A DNA stretch of 5,990 nt from Acidobacteriaceae bacterium (lineage in GTDB: Bacteria; Acidobacteriota; Terriglobia; Bryobacterales; Bryobacteraceae): positions 1 to 5,990 of the forward strand of contig JAFARV010000587.1 in assembly GCA_019245255.1 (NCBI GenBank). The letters run 5' to 3'. Position numbers and translations under genes: made by a program. The notes beneath the pieces were generated by a model. It did not search any database and was not told the DNA's origin. It saw only the letters and a program-made list of their open reading frames with translations. Position 1 is the stretch's first letter. Each line of letters begins with the position of its first letter. This document shows positions 1-5,990 of this stretch, in pieces.

Positions 1-311
1 GATCTGTGCTTGCGGCGCTTTTAGGCGCTCTTGTTTTATCGATACCCATGTGGGCGCTTGGCTTCACTTATGAACTCGTTCGCAAGCGAGAAGGTCTTGG
101 GTTCGGCGACGTCAAGCTGCTTGCGCTGATAGGTTCGTTTCTTGGCGTCGAGAACGGGATCTTCGCTATGATGATCGGTGCGGTTTCGGGCGCGATCCTC
201 GGACTCGCATACATCATCATCTGGCGCCGAAAAGCATCGGAATACCACCTTCCTTTCGGGAGTTTCCTGTGCGTCGGGGCTGCAATTTTGCCTCTCCTGA
301 AGACAAGCTGA
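1..311 (+). CDS. Prepilin peptidase (A24 family), C-terminal part, cut by left edge
   Basis: This is the C-terminal part of a type IV prepilin peptidase, an inner-membrane aspartyl protease that cleaves the leader peptide of type IV pilin-like and type II secretion pseudopilin precursors. The frame is open from base 3 to the TGA at 309-311. The GTG at base 6 is just an internal codon, because family members are usually well over 200 residues and the N-terminal half, with the first catalytic Asp, is missing. The visible part shows the GFGDVK motif of the second catalytic aspartate (Asp codon 108-110), followed by KLLA. Hydrophobic segments lie before and after it, and an LPFG motif sits near the C-terminus, as is usual in the family. 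uppS starts 34 bases downstream on the same strand. I cannot tell whether the full gene is the pilus, secretion or competence version, so no symbol is given. Confidence 0.9.
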   Translation, partial: SVLAALLGALVLSIPMWALGFTYELVRKREGLGFGDVKLLALIGSFLGVENGIFAMMIGAVSGAILGLAYIIIWRRKASEYHLPFGSFLCVGAAILPLLKTS

Positions 312-345
312 AATCGCCGCTTGATGTACCATAGAGCTTTGCGCG

Positions 346-1194
346 ATGAAGGAACTCCTCCGGACACTCACACCCGGCGAGCGGGACTGGCAGATTGCCA
401 CTCAGCTCGATCCACAGCGTATGCCGGCTCATATCGCCATCATTATGGACGGCAATGGACGGTGGGCGCGTCAACGTAACTACCCGCGGCTGATGGGACA
501 CAAGGCGGGCGTGTCGTCGGTTCGGACGACTGTTGAAACATGTGCGCAGCTTGGGATTGAAGCGCTCACGCTGTACGCATTCTCTGTCGAGAATTGGAAG
601 CGTCCGCGGCATGAGGTCGAGGGTCTCTGGCGGCTTTTGCGCTTTTATCTTCGCCGGGAACTCCCCAATCTCATGCGCAATGATATCCAGCTCGCAGCGC
701 TGGGCCGTATCGAGTCGCTGCCGTCCGCCGTGCAATCGGAGTTGCAGTCGGTCATTGATACGACCGCCGGAAATCGTGGTATGCGTTTGAATCTGGCGAT
801 CAACTACGGAGGCCGGACGGAAATTCTCGATGCTGTGAACGCGATCATCGATAACGCCCGGCTTGAAGGCAATCTCGAGACGCTCGAGATCACCGAAGAT
901 GCAATCGCGAATCATCTCTACACGGCCGGACTCAGGGATCCGGATTTGCTCATTCGCACTTCGGGCGAGATGCGCGTCAGCAACTTCCTGCTCTGGCAAA
1001 TTGCCTATGCTGAACTCTACGTCACAGATACACTGTGGCCCGACTTCACCCGCACGGAATTGCTAACTGCGATTTCCGACTATCAGAATCGTGAGCGTCG
1101 CTTCGGAGGTCTGTCACGCAATGCTCTACCATCGGTGGATGGTGGGGCACTGTTAATTGACGAACACGAAGCTCTTGAACTTCCCATCGTTTGA
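346..1194 (+). CDS. uppS: Isoprenyl transferase / undecaprenyl diphosphate synthase
   Basis: This is a cis-prenyltransferase that condenses farnesyl diphosphate with isopentenyl diphosphate units to make undecaprenyl diphosphate, the lipid carrier for peptidoglycan and surface polysaccharides. The 282 residues carry every family hallmark: MDGNGRWA with the catalytic Asp35, GHKAG (His52), YAFSVENWKRP (77-87), NYGGR (153-157), the DPDLLIRTSGE region (198-208) with Arg204 and Arg210, Glu223 in AYAELY (the magnesium ligand in the E. coli enzyme by alignment of motifs), and RERRFGG (249-255). The ATG at 346 is the first start after an in-frame TGA at 322-324. It has only a weak purine run (AGAG, 333-336) in front. 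A second ATG at 421 (Met26) would also leave the catalytic core intact, but the longer form fits the usual short N-terminal extension. The last 25 residues or so beyond the core are not conserved motifs. cdsA follows, as in many bacteria. Confidence 0.97.
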   Translation: MKELLRTLTPGERDWQIATQLDPQRMPAHIAIIMDGNGRWARQRNYPRLMGHKAGVSSVRTTVETCAQLGIEALTLYAFSVENWKRPRHEVEGLWRLLRFYLRRELPNLMRNDIQLAALGRIESLPSAVQSELQSVIDTTAGNRGMRLNLAINYGGRTEILDAVNAIIDNARLEGNLETLEITEDAIANHLYTAGLRDPDLLIRTSGEMRVSNFLLWQIAYAELYVTDTLWPDFTRTELLTAISDYQNRERRFGGLSRNALPSVDGGALLIDEHEALELPIV

Positions 1195-1214
1195 ACAACC
1201 CAAGCGGCCTTGCA

Positions 1215-1246
1215 GCCCTTGCCGGCAAAAAGGGCCCGCTAAGCGG
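1215..1246 (+). other. Two abutting hairpins in the uppS-cdsA gap
   Basis: In the 54-base gap, GCCCTT (1215-1220) pairs perfectly with AAGGGC (1230-1235) around a 9-base loop. Immediately after it CCGC (1236-1239) pairs with GCGG (1243-1246) around a TAA loop, ending two bases before the cdsA ATG. The AGCGG at 1203-1207 is an alternative partner for CCGCT (1236-1240), so the second hairpin could be swapped for an outer stem. The only Shine-Dalgarno-like run, AAAAAGGG at 1227-1234, lies in the 3' arm of the first hairpin. No T run follows, so this is not an intrinsic terminator. A role in setting cdsA translation is inference only, and short stems arise by chance in GC-rich DNA. Confidence 0.35.
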
Positions 1247-1248
1247 TT

Positions 1249-2013
1249 ATGAAGCGGCTGCTTACTGCAGTCGCTCTCCTCGTCTTTGCTCTTTACCTCA
1301 TCTTCTGGTCGCCTAATCCGGTTTTCTTCGGCGCAGCCACTCTCGTTGGAGTACTTTGCTATCGCGAGTATTCGGAACTAGTCGTCCGGCACGGAATTCG
1401 ATCACAGCTATGGCTCGGCATGGCAGGGGGATTACTGCTGCTATTTCTTCCACGTCATGCCTTGATCGGTATCAGCCTGTTGATTGTATTGGCGTTTATC
1501 ATCGCTTTGCGGGATCGTGAGCTGAGAGACGTCCTTCCGGAAGTAGCGTGTATTGCGCTGGGTGCGTTCTACACGTTCTCTCCCTGGCGCTTCGCAATTG
1601 AGCTGCGCGCCATCAGCGTTCACCTCTTGTTTTTTGCGCTCGCGCTGAACTGGGCGGGCGATTCTCTCGCATATTATGTCGGGCGGCGTTTCGGTAAGCA
1701 CCGCCTGGCGCCCGCGGTCAGCCCTAGCAAATCCTGGGAGGGATCTCTCGCCTCGGTTGCCGGCTCGGTCCTGTTTGGAGTTTTTTACCTCGGGTACTTT
1801 GGCCCGCATTTCCCGGCTTGGCAGGTTGTCACGATGGCGATTTCCGCCAACGTTGCCGGACAGTTCGGAGATCTGGCCGAATCGGCAATGAAACGAGGCG
1901 CGGGAGTTAAGGACAGCGGCGAACTGCTCCCTGGACATGGCGGCGTGCTGGATCGTTTGGACAGCAGCATGTTCGCCATACCGGTCGTTTATTTGTTCTC
2001 ACTTTGGAAGTAG
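1249..2013 (+). CDS. cdsA: Phosphatidate cytidylyltransferase (CDP-diglyceride synthase)
   Basis: CdsA is an integral inner-membrane enzyme that converts phosphatidic acid and CTP to CDP-diacylglycerol and pyrophosphate, the branch-point precursor of bacterial phospholipids. The 254-residue protein is strongly hydrophobic, with about seven to eight likely membrane segments; the first is at roughly residues 4-20. The family signature is complete near the C-terminus (212-238): S-x-x-KR, then KD (221-222), PGHGG (228-232) and the final DRLD (235-238). An upstream conserved stretch is also present, with Asp138 and Ala141-Tyr142 followed by GRRFGK (145-150) and SPSKSWEG (158-165). The length is slightly below the roughly 270-285 residues typical of family members, through a short N-terminus. 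The ATG at 1249 is the first start after an in-frame TAA at 1240-1242, so the start is well bounded, though no well-placed ribosome binding site precedes it. The usual downstream partners (dxr, rseP) are absent; the next gene is convergent. Confidence 0.96.
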   Translation: MKRLLTAVALLVFALYLIFWSPNPVFFGAATLVGVLCYREYSELVVRHGIRSQLWLGMAGGLLLLFLPRHALIGISLLIVLAFIIALRDRELRDVLPEVACIALGAFYTFSPWRFAIELRAISVHLLFFALALNWAGDSLAYYVGRRFGKHRLAPAVSPSKSWEGSLASVAGSVLFGVFYLGYFGPHFPAWQVVTMAISANVAGQFGDLAESAMKRGAGVKDSGELLPGHGGVLDRLDSSMFAIPVVYLFSLWK

Positions 2014-2054
2014 CTCCGCGCCGCAATGTCGAATGCTGGACTATGCCGCATCAA

Positions 2055-3248
2055 TCACTTGGCCCAGCGACCCCGTTTTTTTATTGTTGGCTGACGCGGA
2101 GGGATGCTCAGACCACCAAATTGGGGCAACCCTTTCGCGCCGGCAATCAGCTCTATTGCTGCAAATAGACGCAGGTCGCGATCCGGAATCCGATTCAGAT
2201 GCCTCGCCGCCGCATGCCCCTCGTGCTGCCCCGCTTTGTAGAGTATGTTTCGGAATTCCAGGGCGGAGGGCCAGCACTCGCGTGGCGCGAGGTTTGGGTT
2301 GGCGGGATCGGTATCCCGAGCGTAGAGCCGAAGCGCTTCGTCAAAAGGCTCCCTGAATTCGGTTTTCAAGGCTTCGGGCATGGGAAGCAGACGGTGGTGG
2401 CCGACTGTAATGTAATCGGGTTGTGTGCACTGTGCGGATTGCTGGGACGGACTTTCTTCGTGAGGCCCCGTGGCTTCCGAATGATAGCCGCGAGGGAAGA
2501 CCAAAGCGGCGGCCGCCAGTTGCCGGTATTTGCGACACAGCGAATCCGCCTCTTCGGGATCGAGGCTCCGCAGCGGGCCAAAAATTCCGAACAGGCGGGA
2601 CTCGCGTACTGAGGAAAACTGGGCAACGCTCGAGCCACTGGAAAACCTGGCGTCAGTCTCCCCATCCGGCTCTTGAATAATCCGGCGAGCTATCTTTCGA
2701 ACGGCCGCAGCCGCTTCTTCATCGGGAAGTATTCTGAACCACATCGAGAACAGCATCTCGAAGCCCTCTGCCGAGGATGCCGATTCGTTGAGCCGAGCCC
2801 GAATCGCGGCGCGCAGTATGTTCCGGCGCGCTTCTTCGTTATTTCTCAAACGGCGCATAGCCTCCGTCGCGGCGCTAAATGGGTAATGTTCCTGGGACGG
2901 AGGTTCACTGAGATATGAAACAGCATCCGCGATATGGCCGTGGCGGAGCATGCTGAAAATCATGCTTTCCGCACGCGCGTGCCAAGGGTCGGCAACAAGA
3001 GGCATCAGACGAAGGGCACGTGCGGGCGAAACGGCTGCCGCAAGTGTAGCGGCCTGGGATGTGAGCGCGTCGTTCGCGGGCTTGGCAATTTCGAGGGTGA
3101 GAGCGATTCCCTTTTCCAGTACATCCTCCGCTTCCGCCTGATCGAATGCCGTCAATACCCTGGCCAGATGGAGGAGCGCAGCCGCTCTTACTGGAGGGTC
3201 CGATTGCTCTGCCAATCCCCGGACTTCGGACAGAATCTGCTCCAGCAT
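2055..3248 (-). CDS. Uncharacterised alpha-helical repeat-like protein
   Basis: I do not recognise a named family with known function. The 397-residue product is rich in Ala, Leu, Arg and Glu. It looks like an array of paired amphipathic helices over about residues 1-200, for example the VRAAALLHLARVL segment near residue 21 and later repeats around ISDA-like helix ends, resembling HEAT or TPR-like solenoids without matching a clear consensus. Residues about 200-320 are less regular. A more ordered block at 321-375 contains PRECWPSALEFRNIL and RIPDRDLRLFAAIEL, and the tail is short and basic. No signal peptide or membrane segment is visible, so it is probably cytoplasmic. Codon use and length without stops support a real gene. 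The ATG is directly preceded by an in-frame TAG (3249-3251), so it is the first possible start, and no Shine-Dalgarno is evident. It begins 17 bases after the oxidoreductase stop, suggesting translation from the same mRNA. I recall similar proteins in Acidobacteriota, but this needs a search. Confidence 0.8.
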   Translation of the reverse strand: MLEQILSEVRGLAEQSDPPVRAAALLHLARVLTAFDQAEAEDVLEKGIALTLEIAKPANDALTSQAATLAAAVSPARALRLMPLVADPWHARAESMIFSMLRHGHIADAVSYLSEPPSQEHYPFSAATEAMRRLRNNEEARRNILRAAIRARLNESASSAEGFEMLFSMWFRILPDEEAAAAVRKIARRIIQEPDGETDARFSSGSSVAQFSSVRESRLFGIFGPLRSLDPEEADSLCRKYRQLAAAALVFPRGYHSEATGPHEESPSQQSAQCTQPDYITVGHHRLLPMPEALKTEFREPFDEALRLYARDTDPANPNLAPRECWPSALEFRNILYKAGQHEGHAAARHLNRIPDRDLRLFAAIELIAGAKGLPQFGGLSIPPRQPTIKKRGRWAK

Positions 3249-3265
3249 CTAATAGCCCACAGGAA

Positions 3266-4855
3266 TCACGCGCCTTTCCCGAGAATCGCCATTGCCGCAT
3301 TTCGCCCGTTGATCGCGATGACGCTCCCGCCCGGGTGTGTAGCCGCCCCACAGAGATAAACGCCAGGCATGGGAGTCCGCGCACGCAGGCGATTACTCCA
3401 CATGAATTGCGGCAAACACTCGCCCTGGAAGATGTGTCCGCCGCTCAGACCGACTCGCTCCTCTATGTCCGGTGGCCCCAGCGCTTCCGCGTCAATCACG
3501 TCTCGTGGAATGTTTGTGCAAAAGCGGCCAAGAGATTCGAGTGCCACTGCTTTAGCCGCTTCTCTGTGATCGGCCCAGGTGCCCTCCTGGAACTGGTAGG
3601 GCACGTACTGCGTGAACATGCTCATGGTGTGGGTGCCTGTGGGCGCCACGTCCGCGTCGTGGACACTTTGAAAATAGAGTTCGGTCCAGAGGCGCCCTGG
3701 TAAGCGGCCACTTCGTGCCGTCTCATAGCCAGTCCGCCATTCGTGTTTAGTAAGCGGGGTATTTATCTGACCGAAATGATGAGGCTGCAACGTTCCAGGG
3801 CGGGCCGAAAAGTTCGGGAGTTCCCGTAACCAGACGTTTACTTTCAGTGTGCAGCCCTCCGTCGGGATCGATTCTACCTGCGCTCGCCATCGTGGATCGG
3901 CCGCCTTGTCCAACAACCGGACAGTGGTCCTACCGTCCGAGTTCGAGACGACCACACCCGACCTTATTCTCTGTCCGCATTCGAGTATCACGCCTTCGCC
4001 TGGTACGATCCGCGAAACCGGCACTCCGGCAGCCACTATTGCGCCTGCTTCTCGCGCCGCATCGCACAGCAGGAAGGAGATCGTACCCATGCCGCCCTTC
4101 ACGTAGCCCCATGTACCGGTGGTGCCAAACATGCGACCGCAGGAGTGGTGGAATCGAATATAAGCGGTCCCGGGATCGAACGGGCTGGCATTGGTTCCGA
4201 TCACGCCTTGACCAAGCAACGCGATCTGCAGACGCTCGTCAGTAAGGTACCGTTCCACAAAGTCGGCCATCGACCACTCGAATAACAGCCCGAGCGCATC
4301 CCGGTCCCTCCCGACTCGCTCCGCAACCTCGTCCCGTGTTGGCGGTTCTCCGATCCACATGTCATTCCGATCGGGAGGCCGGATCGCGTCTCGCACCCGC
4401 GCCATCAGCTTCGACATCGCTCGCCAGCCTGGAACGTCGTCGGGTGAAAGGCGGGCGATTTCTTCTTCACAAAGTAAGTCGTCATCGTGCAGCTGCACAC
4501 TGCTGCCGTCTTCGAAGGGCACAAACAGGCCGTTGGCTGCGGGTGTCCACTGCAGTCCCCGATCTACCAGTTGCAATTCTTCGATGATCAGTGGATGAAG
4601 TAATCCGGCCAGATAGGCGCAGGGCGACATCTTCACGCCGGGCCACGGCTCGGCCAGGGTGCATGCGCCTCCGATACGATCCCGGCTCTCGAGCACCAGC
4701 ACGCTTTTGCCGGCTCGTGCGAGATAGGCGGCGCAGGTCAGCCCGTTGTGGCCGGCGCCGACGACAATAGCGTCCCATCTCCGGCTCGCGAGCTCCCTCA
4801 CGGGCGCAGGCAGACCTACCCGGCCCTGATTCTTGATCGCTGAGGCGCTGCTCAC
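3266..4855 (-). CDS. PYROXD2 / phytoene dehydrogenase-like FAD-dependent oxidoreductase
   Basis: This is an FAD-binding flavoprotein of the broad CrtI/PYROXD2 group (COG1233 type). The reaction and substrate cannot be told from sequence. Residues 28-65 form the N-terminal Rossmann dinucleotide-binding fold: VVGAGHNG (31-38, GxGxxG), a ribose-binding Glu56, and the GGAC of the following RIGGAC motif (60-65). The SPCAYLAGLLHP stretch (77-88) and the GYVKGGMG motif (250-257) are typical of the PYROXD2 branch. The C-terminal FAD motif is GVYLCGAATHPGGSV (498-512) followed by NGRNAA (516-521). The length of 529 fits full-length members. The start is a GTG with an in-frame TAG immediately before it (4856-4858) and no Shine-Dalgarno. 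A second GTG at codon 19 (4799-4801) is an alternative that keeps the whole FAD domain. No other carotenoid gene (crtB, crtE) is present, so naming it CrtI would be unsafe. It lies between the TPR gene and the helical-protein gene in a likely operon. Confidence 0.92.
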   Translation of the reverse strand: MSSASAIKNQGRVGLPAPVRELASRRWDAIVVGAGHNGLTCAAYLARAGKSVLVLESRDRIGGACTLAEPWPGVKMSPCAYLAGLLHPLIIEELQLVDRGLQWTPAANGLFVPFEDGSSVQLHDDDLLCEEEIARLSPDDVPGWRAMSKLMARVRDAIRPPDRNDMWIGEPPTRDEVAERVGRDRDALGLLFEWSMADFVERYLTDERLQIALLGQGVIGTNASPFDPGTAYIRFHHSCGRMFGTTGTWGYVKGGMGTISFLLCDAAREAGAIVAAGVPVSRIVPGEGVILECGQRIRSGVVVSNSDGRTTVRLLDKAADPRWRAQVESIPTEGCTLKVNVWLRELPNFSARPGTLQPHHFGQINTPLTKHEWRTGYETARSGRLPGRLWTELYFQSVHDADVAPTGTHTMSMFTQYVPYQFQEGTWADHREAAKAVALESLGRFCTNIPRDVIDAEALGPPDIEERVGLSGGHIFQGECLPQFMWSNRLRARTPMPGVYLCGAATHPGGSVIAINGRNAAMAILGKGA

Positions 4856-4858
4856 CTA

Positions 4859-4901
4859 CTCAGATTCGCATTTCAAGACTTCAGGAAAGCTCAGCATTCG
4901 C
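4859..4901 (-). repeat. Imperfect 11/12-base direct repeat ahead of the oxidoreductase gene
   Basis: Within the 49-base gap between the TPR gene and the oxidoreductase gene, the minus strand reads GCGAATGCTGAG (4901 to 4890) and then GCGAATCTGAG (4869 to 4859). The copies are identical apart from one missing base and start 31 bases apart, about three turns of the helix. The second copy ends just before the TAG-GTG start. Such spacing suits a protein binding the same face of DNA, but chance or an old local duplication is equally possible, and no promoter boxes are evident. Confidence 0.45.
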
Positions 4902-4904
4902 CGC

Positions 4905-5990
4905 TCAGTCGCCGGCGGTTTCCGAGACGGCAGTGTCGGTCGGCGCCTCGGGGCTCCTCACCAATCCCAATCCGCGTAGAAGCCGCTCAAAGCGCGGTTC
5001 TGCGAGCACGGGTCTGAAAGGCGGATACACTTTGGCGTAAGACATCAAAGCGTCGTGCGCCTCATAGGCACCCTCGAAATGGTCCAGCGCAGCGTCGATC
5101 TCACCGAGCGCCGCATGGACGAAAGCAAATACAATCGGCGAGACATAGCGCTTGGTTGAGAGTTCGCGCAGGATAGCCAACATCTCGCGAGCTTTCATCG
5201 CTTTCCCGTACAGCGCGTAATGACGGCCGAGCATCGCGAGCGAAATTGGTGCGCGAGCCGATTCATTGACCGCTCGCTCATGCCACGATTCGGCTTCGTC
5301 GATGCGGCCTTGTGCCTCCGCAATCCAGGCCATGCATCCAAAGGTCTCCACGTAGTTCGGATTGAGCTCTCTCGCTTTCAGGCATTCTGCGAGGGCGTGA
5401 TCATACTCACCGCGATAACAGTGCAGCCACGCCACACCCACCGCGATCAGGAGGTTCAGCGGGTCAAGGTCCCGTGCCAGCCGCAACTCAAATAGCGCCT
5501 CATCGAAGCGGGCGTCTTGCACGAGAAAAACACCCCATCCTACGTGTGTGTCGGAGTCGCCCGGATTCAGCTCGATGGCGCGCCGGAATTCATGTTGAGC
5601 AGCCGTTCTGTTTCGCTCCATGTGTTGGAGATACCGCGCCATTGTGATATGTGGTTGCGGAAGGAGCGGATCCAAATCAATTGCCTTCACGGAAAAGCTT
5701 CGTGCAGCATGCCAGGCTTGTCGCGGATCCACAAATCCCCAGAACGCCAGCGCTCGATGATAGTCGGCCAGTCCGGCGTAAGCCGCCCCGCATTGGGGAT
5801 CAACTTGCAGCGCACCCTCGTATAGACTCCGCGCCTTCTCGAACGACTCAGGTCGCGCCTGATGCCAGTGATGCCGCGCTTTCAAACAAAGATTCCAGGA
5901 CTCCACGTTGCAGTTGGGCCGAAGGCTCAGCCGGCCGGCGCTCTCGACGGTCAATGTTGTACAGAGCCTCGTCGCGATAGAAGTTGCGAT
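4905..5990 (-). CDS. TPR-repeat protein, probable TolB-like/TPR regulator, 5' end beyond right edge
   Basis: This is the C-terminal 361 residues of a tetratricopeptide repeat protein; TPRs are helical scaffolds for protein-protein contacts. The frame stays open to the last base of the window. The TTG at 5952-5954, the first start-type codon, is unlikely to be real because the residues before it (EIA-like helix IATSIATRL, then ESWNLCLKARHHWHQ) match the hinge that in many environmental bacteria links a TolB-like domain to TPRs. Counting from the window edge, TPR-like units appear at about 48-81, 92-122, 128-150, 158-183, 191-217 and 225-255, with repeated LDP/LNP turns. The end (about 282-342) carries the typical VSP..FA..HAALGE...AL..FE.AYE ... 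PRFERLLRGLGL close. In relatives the missing N-terminus is often a winged-helix DNA-binding domain or a Ser/Thr kinase; which one applies here cannot be seen. The oxidoreductase gene follows after 49 bases. Confidence 0.88.
   Translation of the reverse strand: MATSIATRLCTTLTVESAGRLSLRPNCNVESWNLCLKARHHWHQARPESFEKARSLYEGALQVDPQCGAAYAGLADYHRALAFWGFVDPRQAWHAARSFSVKAIDLDPLLPQPHITMARYLQHMERNRTAAQHEFRRAIELNPGDSDTHVGWGVFLVQDARFDEALFELRLARDLDPLNLLIAVGVAWLHCYRGEYDHALAECLKARELNPNYVETFGCMAWIAEAQGRIDEAESWHERAVNESARAPISLAMLGRHYALYGKAMKAREMLAILRELSTKRYVSPIVFAFVHAALGEIDAALDHFEGAYEAHDALMSYAKVYPPFRPVLAEPRFERLLRGLGLVRSPEAPTDTAVSETAGD

Noticed and set aside
217..999. A 260-codon open frame on the minus strand across uppS
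   Set aside because: It is antisense to a gene with every UppS motif, and its translation is Arg/Pro/His-rich with no recognisable domain: a shadow frame.
1126..1145. An 8-pair stem with one wobble (CTACCATC/GATGGTGG, loop GGTG) near the uppS 3' end
   Set aside because: It lies within coding sequence 50 bases before the stop with no T run after it, so terminator or regulatory roles are unsupported.
1441..1938. A 165-codon minus-strand open frame inside cdsA
   Set aside because: It lies opposite the CdsA signature, and its product is low in hydrophobic order and matches nothing.
2014..2101. CTCCGCG (2014-2020) and CGCGGAG (2095-2101) as a terminator or element end
   Set aside because: The arms are only 7 bases and 74 bases apart, with no transposase or target duplication nearby; chance is the simplest explanation.
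1937..2356. A plus-strand open frame running from cdsA into the opposing gene
   Set aside because: It overlaps the CdsA signature out of frame and then runs antisense to the helical-protein gene; no motif or start signal supports it.
2905..3384. A 159-codon minus-strand open frame spanning the oxidoreductase-helical protein junction
   Set aside because: It overlaps two better supported genes in another frame, and its product is Cys/Arg/Gly/Ser-rich, typical of a shifted reading frame in GC-rich DNA.
3266..4855. Naming the flavoprotein gene crtI
   Set aside because: Motifs such as SPCAYLAGLLHP fit the PYROXD2 branch better, and no carotenoid partner genes are present in the window.
1..5990. 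Mobile element, CRISPR, defence or phage content
   Set aside because: I saw no transposase, integrase, repeat array, toxin-antitoxin pair, tRNA or terminal repeats on either strand.

Overview
The window is ordinary, tightly packed bacterial chromosome with moderately high GC, and every long stretch is accounted for by a gene. The mix of a TolB-like/TPR protein, a PYROXD2-type FAD oxidoreductase and a prepilin peptidase beside uppS-cdsA suggests a soil or environmental Acidobacteriota-like bacterium (Bryobacter/Solibacter type). That lineage guess rests on remembered protein style, not on a search. No tRNA, rRNA, insertion sequence, CRISPR array, integrase or phage gene was seen.

Layout. The plus-strand half (1-2013) carries the 3' end of a prepilin peptidase gene cut by the left edge, then uppS (undecaprenyl diphosphate synthase) and cdsA (phosphatidate cytidylyltransferase). 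The gaps are 34 and 54 bases, so they may be co-transcribed. UppS makes the C55 lipid carrier for cell-wall building, CdsA makes CDP-diacylglycerol for phospholipids, and the prepilin peptidase matures type IV pilin-like proteins at the inner membrane. The common theme is envelope biogenesis. The 54-base uppS-cdsA gap can fold into two abutting hairpins right before the cdsA start.

The minus-strand half (2055-5990) runs toward cdsA. In order of transcription it holds a TPR protein whose 5' end lies beyond the right edge, a 529-residue PYROXD2/phytoene-dehydrogenase-like FAD oxidoreductase, and a 397-residue helical protein that I do not recognise. The gaps are 49 and 17 bases, which suggests one operon. 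The 49-base gap holds an imperfect 11/12-base direct repeat with a 31-base period. cdsA and the helical-protein gene converge with 41 bases between them and no convincing terminator.

The least explained part is the minus-strand trio: a probable sensor/regulator-type TPR protein, an oxidoreductase of unknown substrate and an orphan helical protein. No claim of a new defence or mobile system is supported here.
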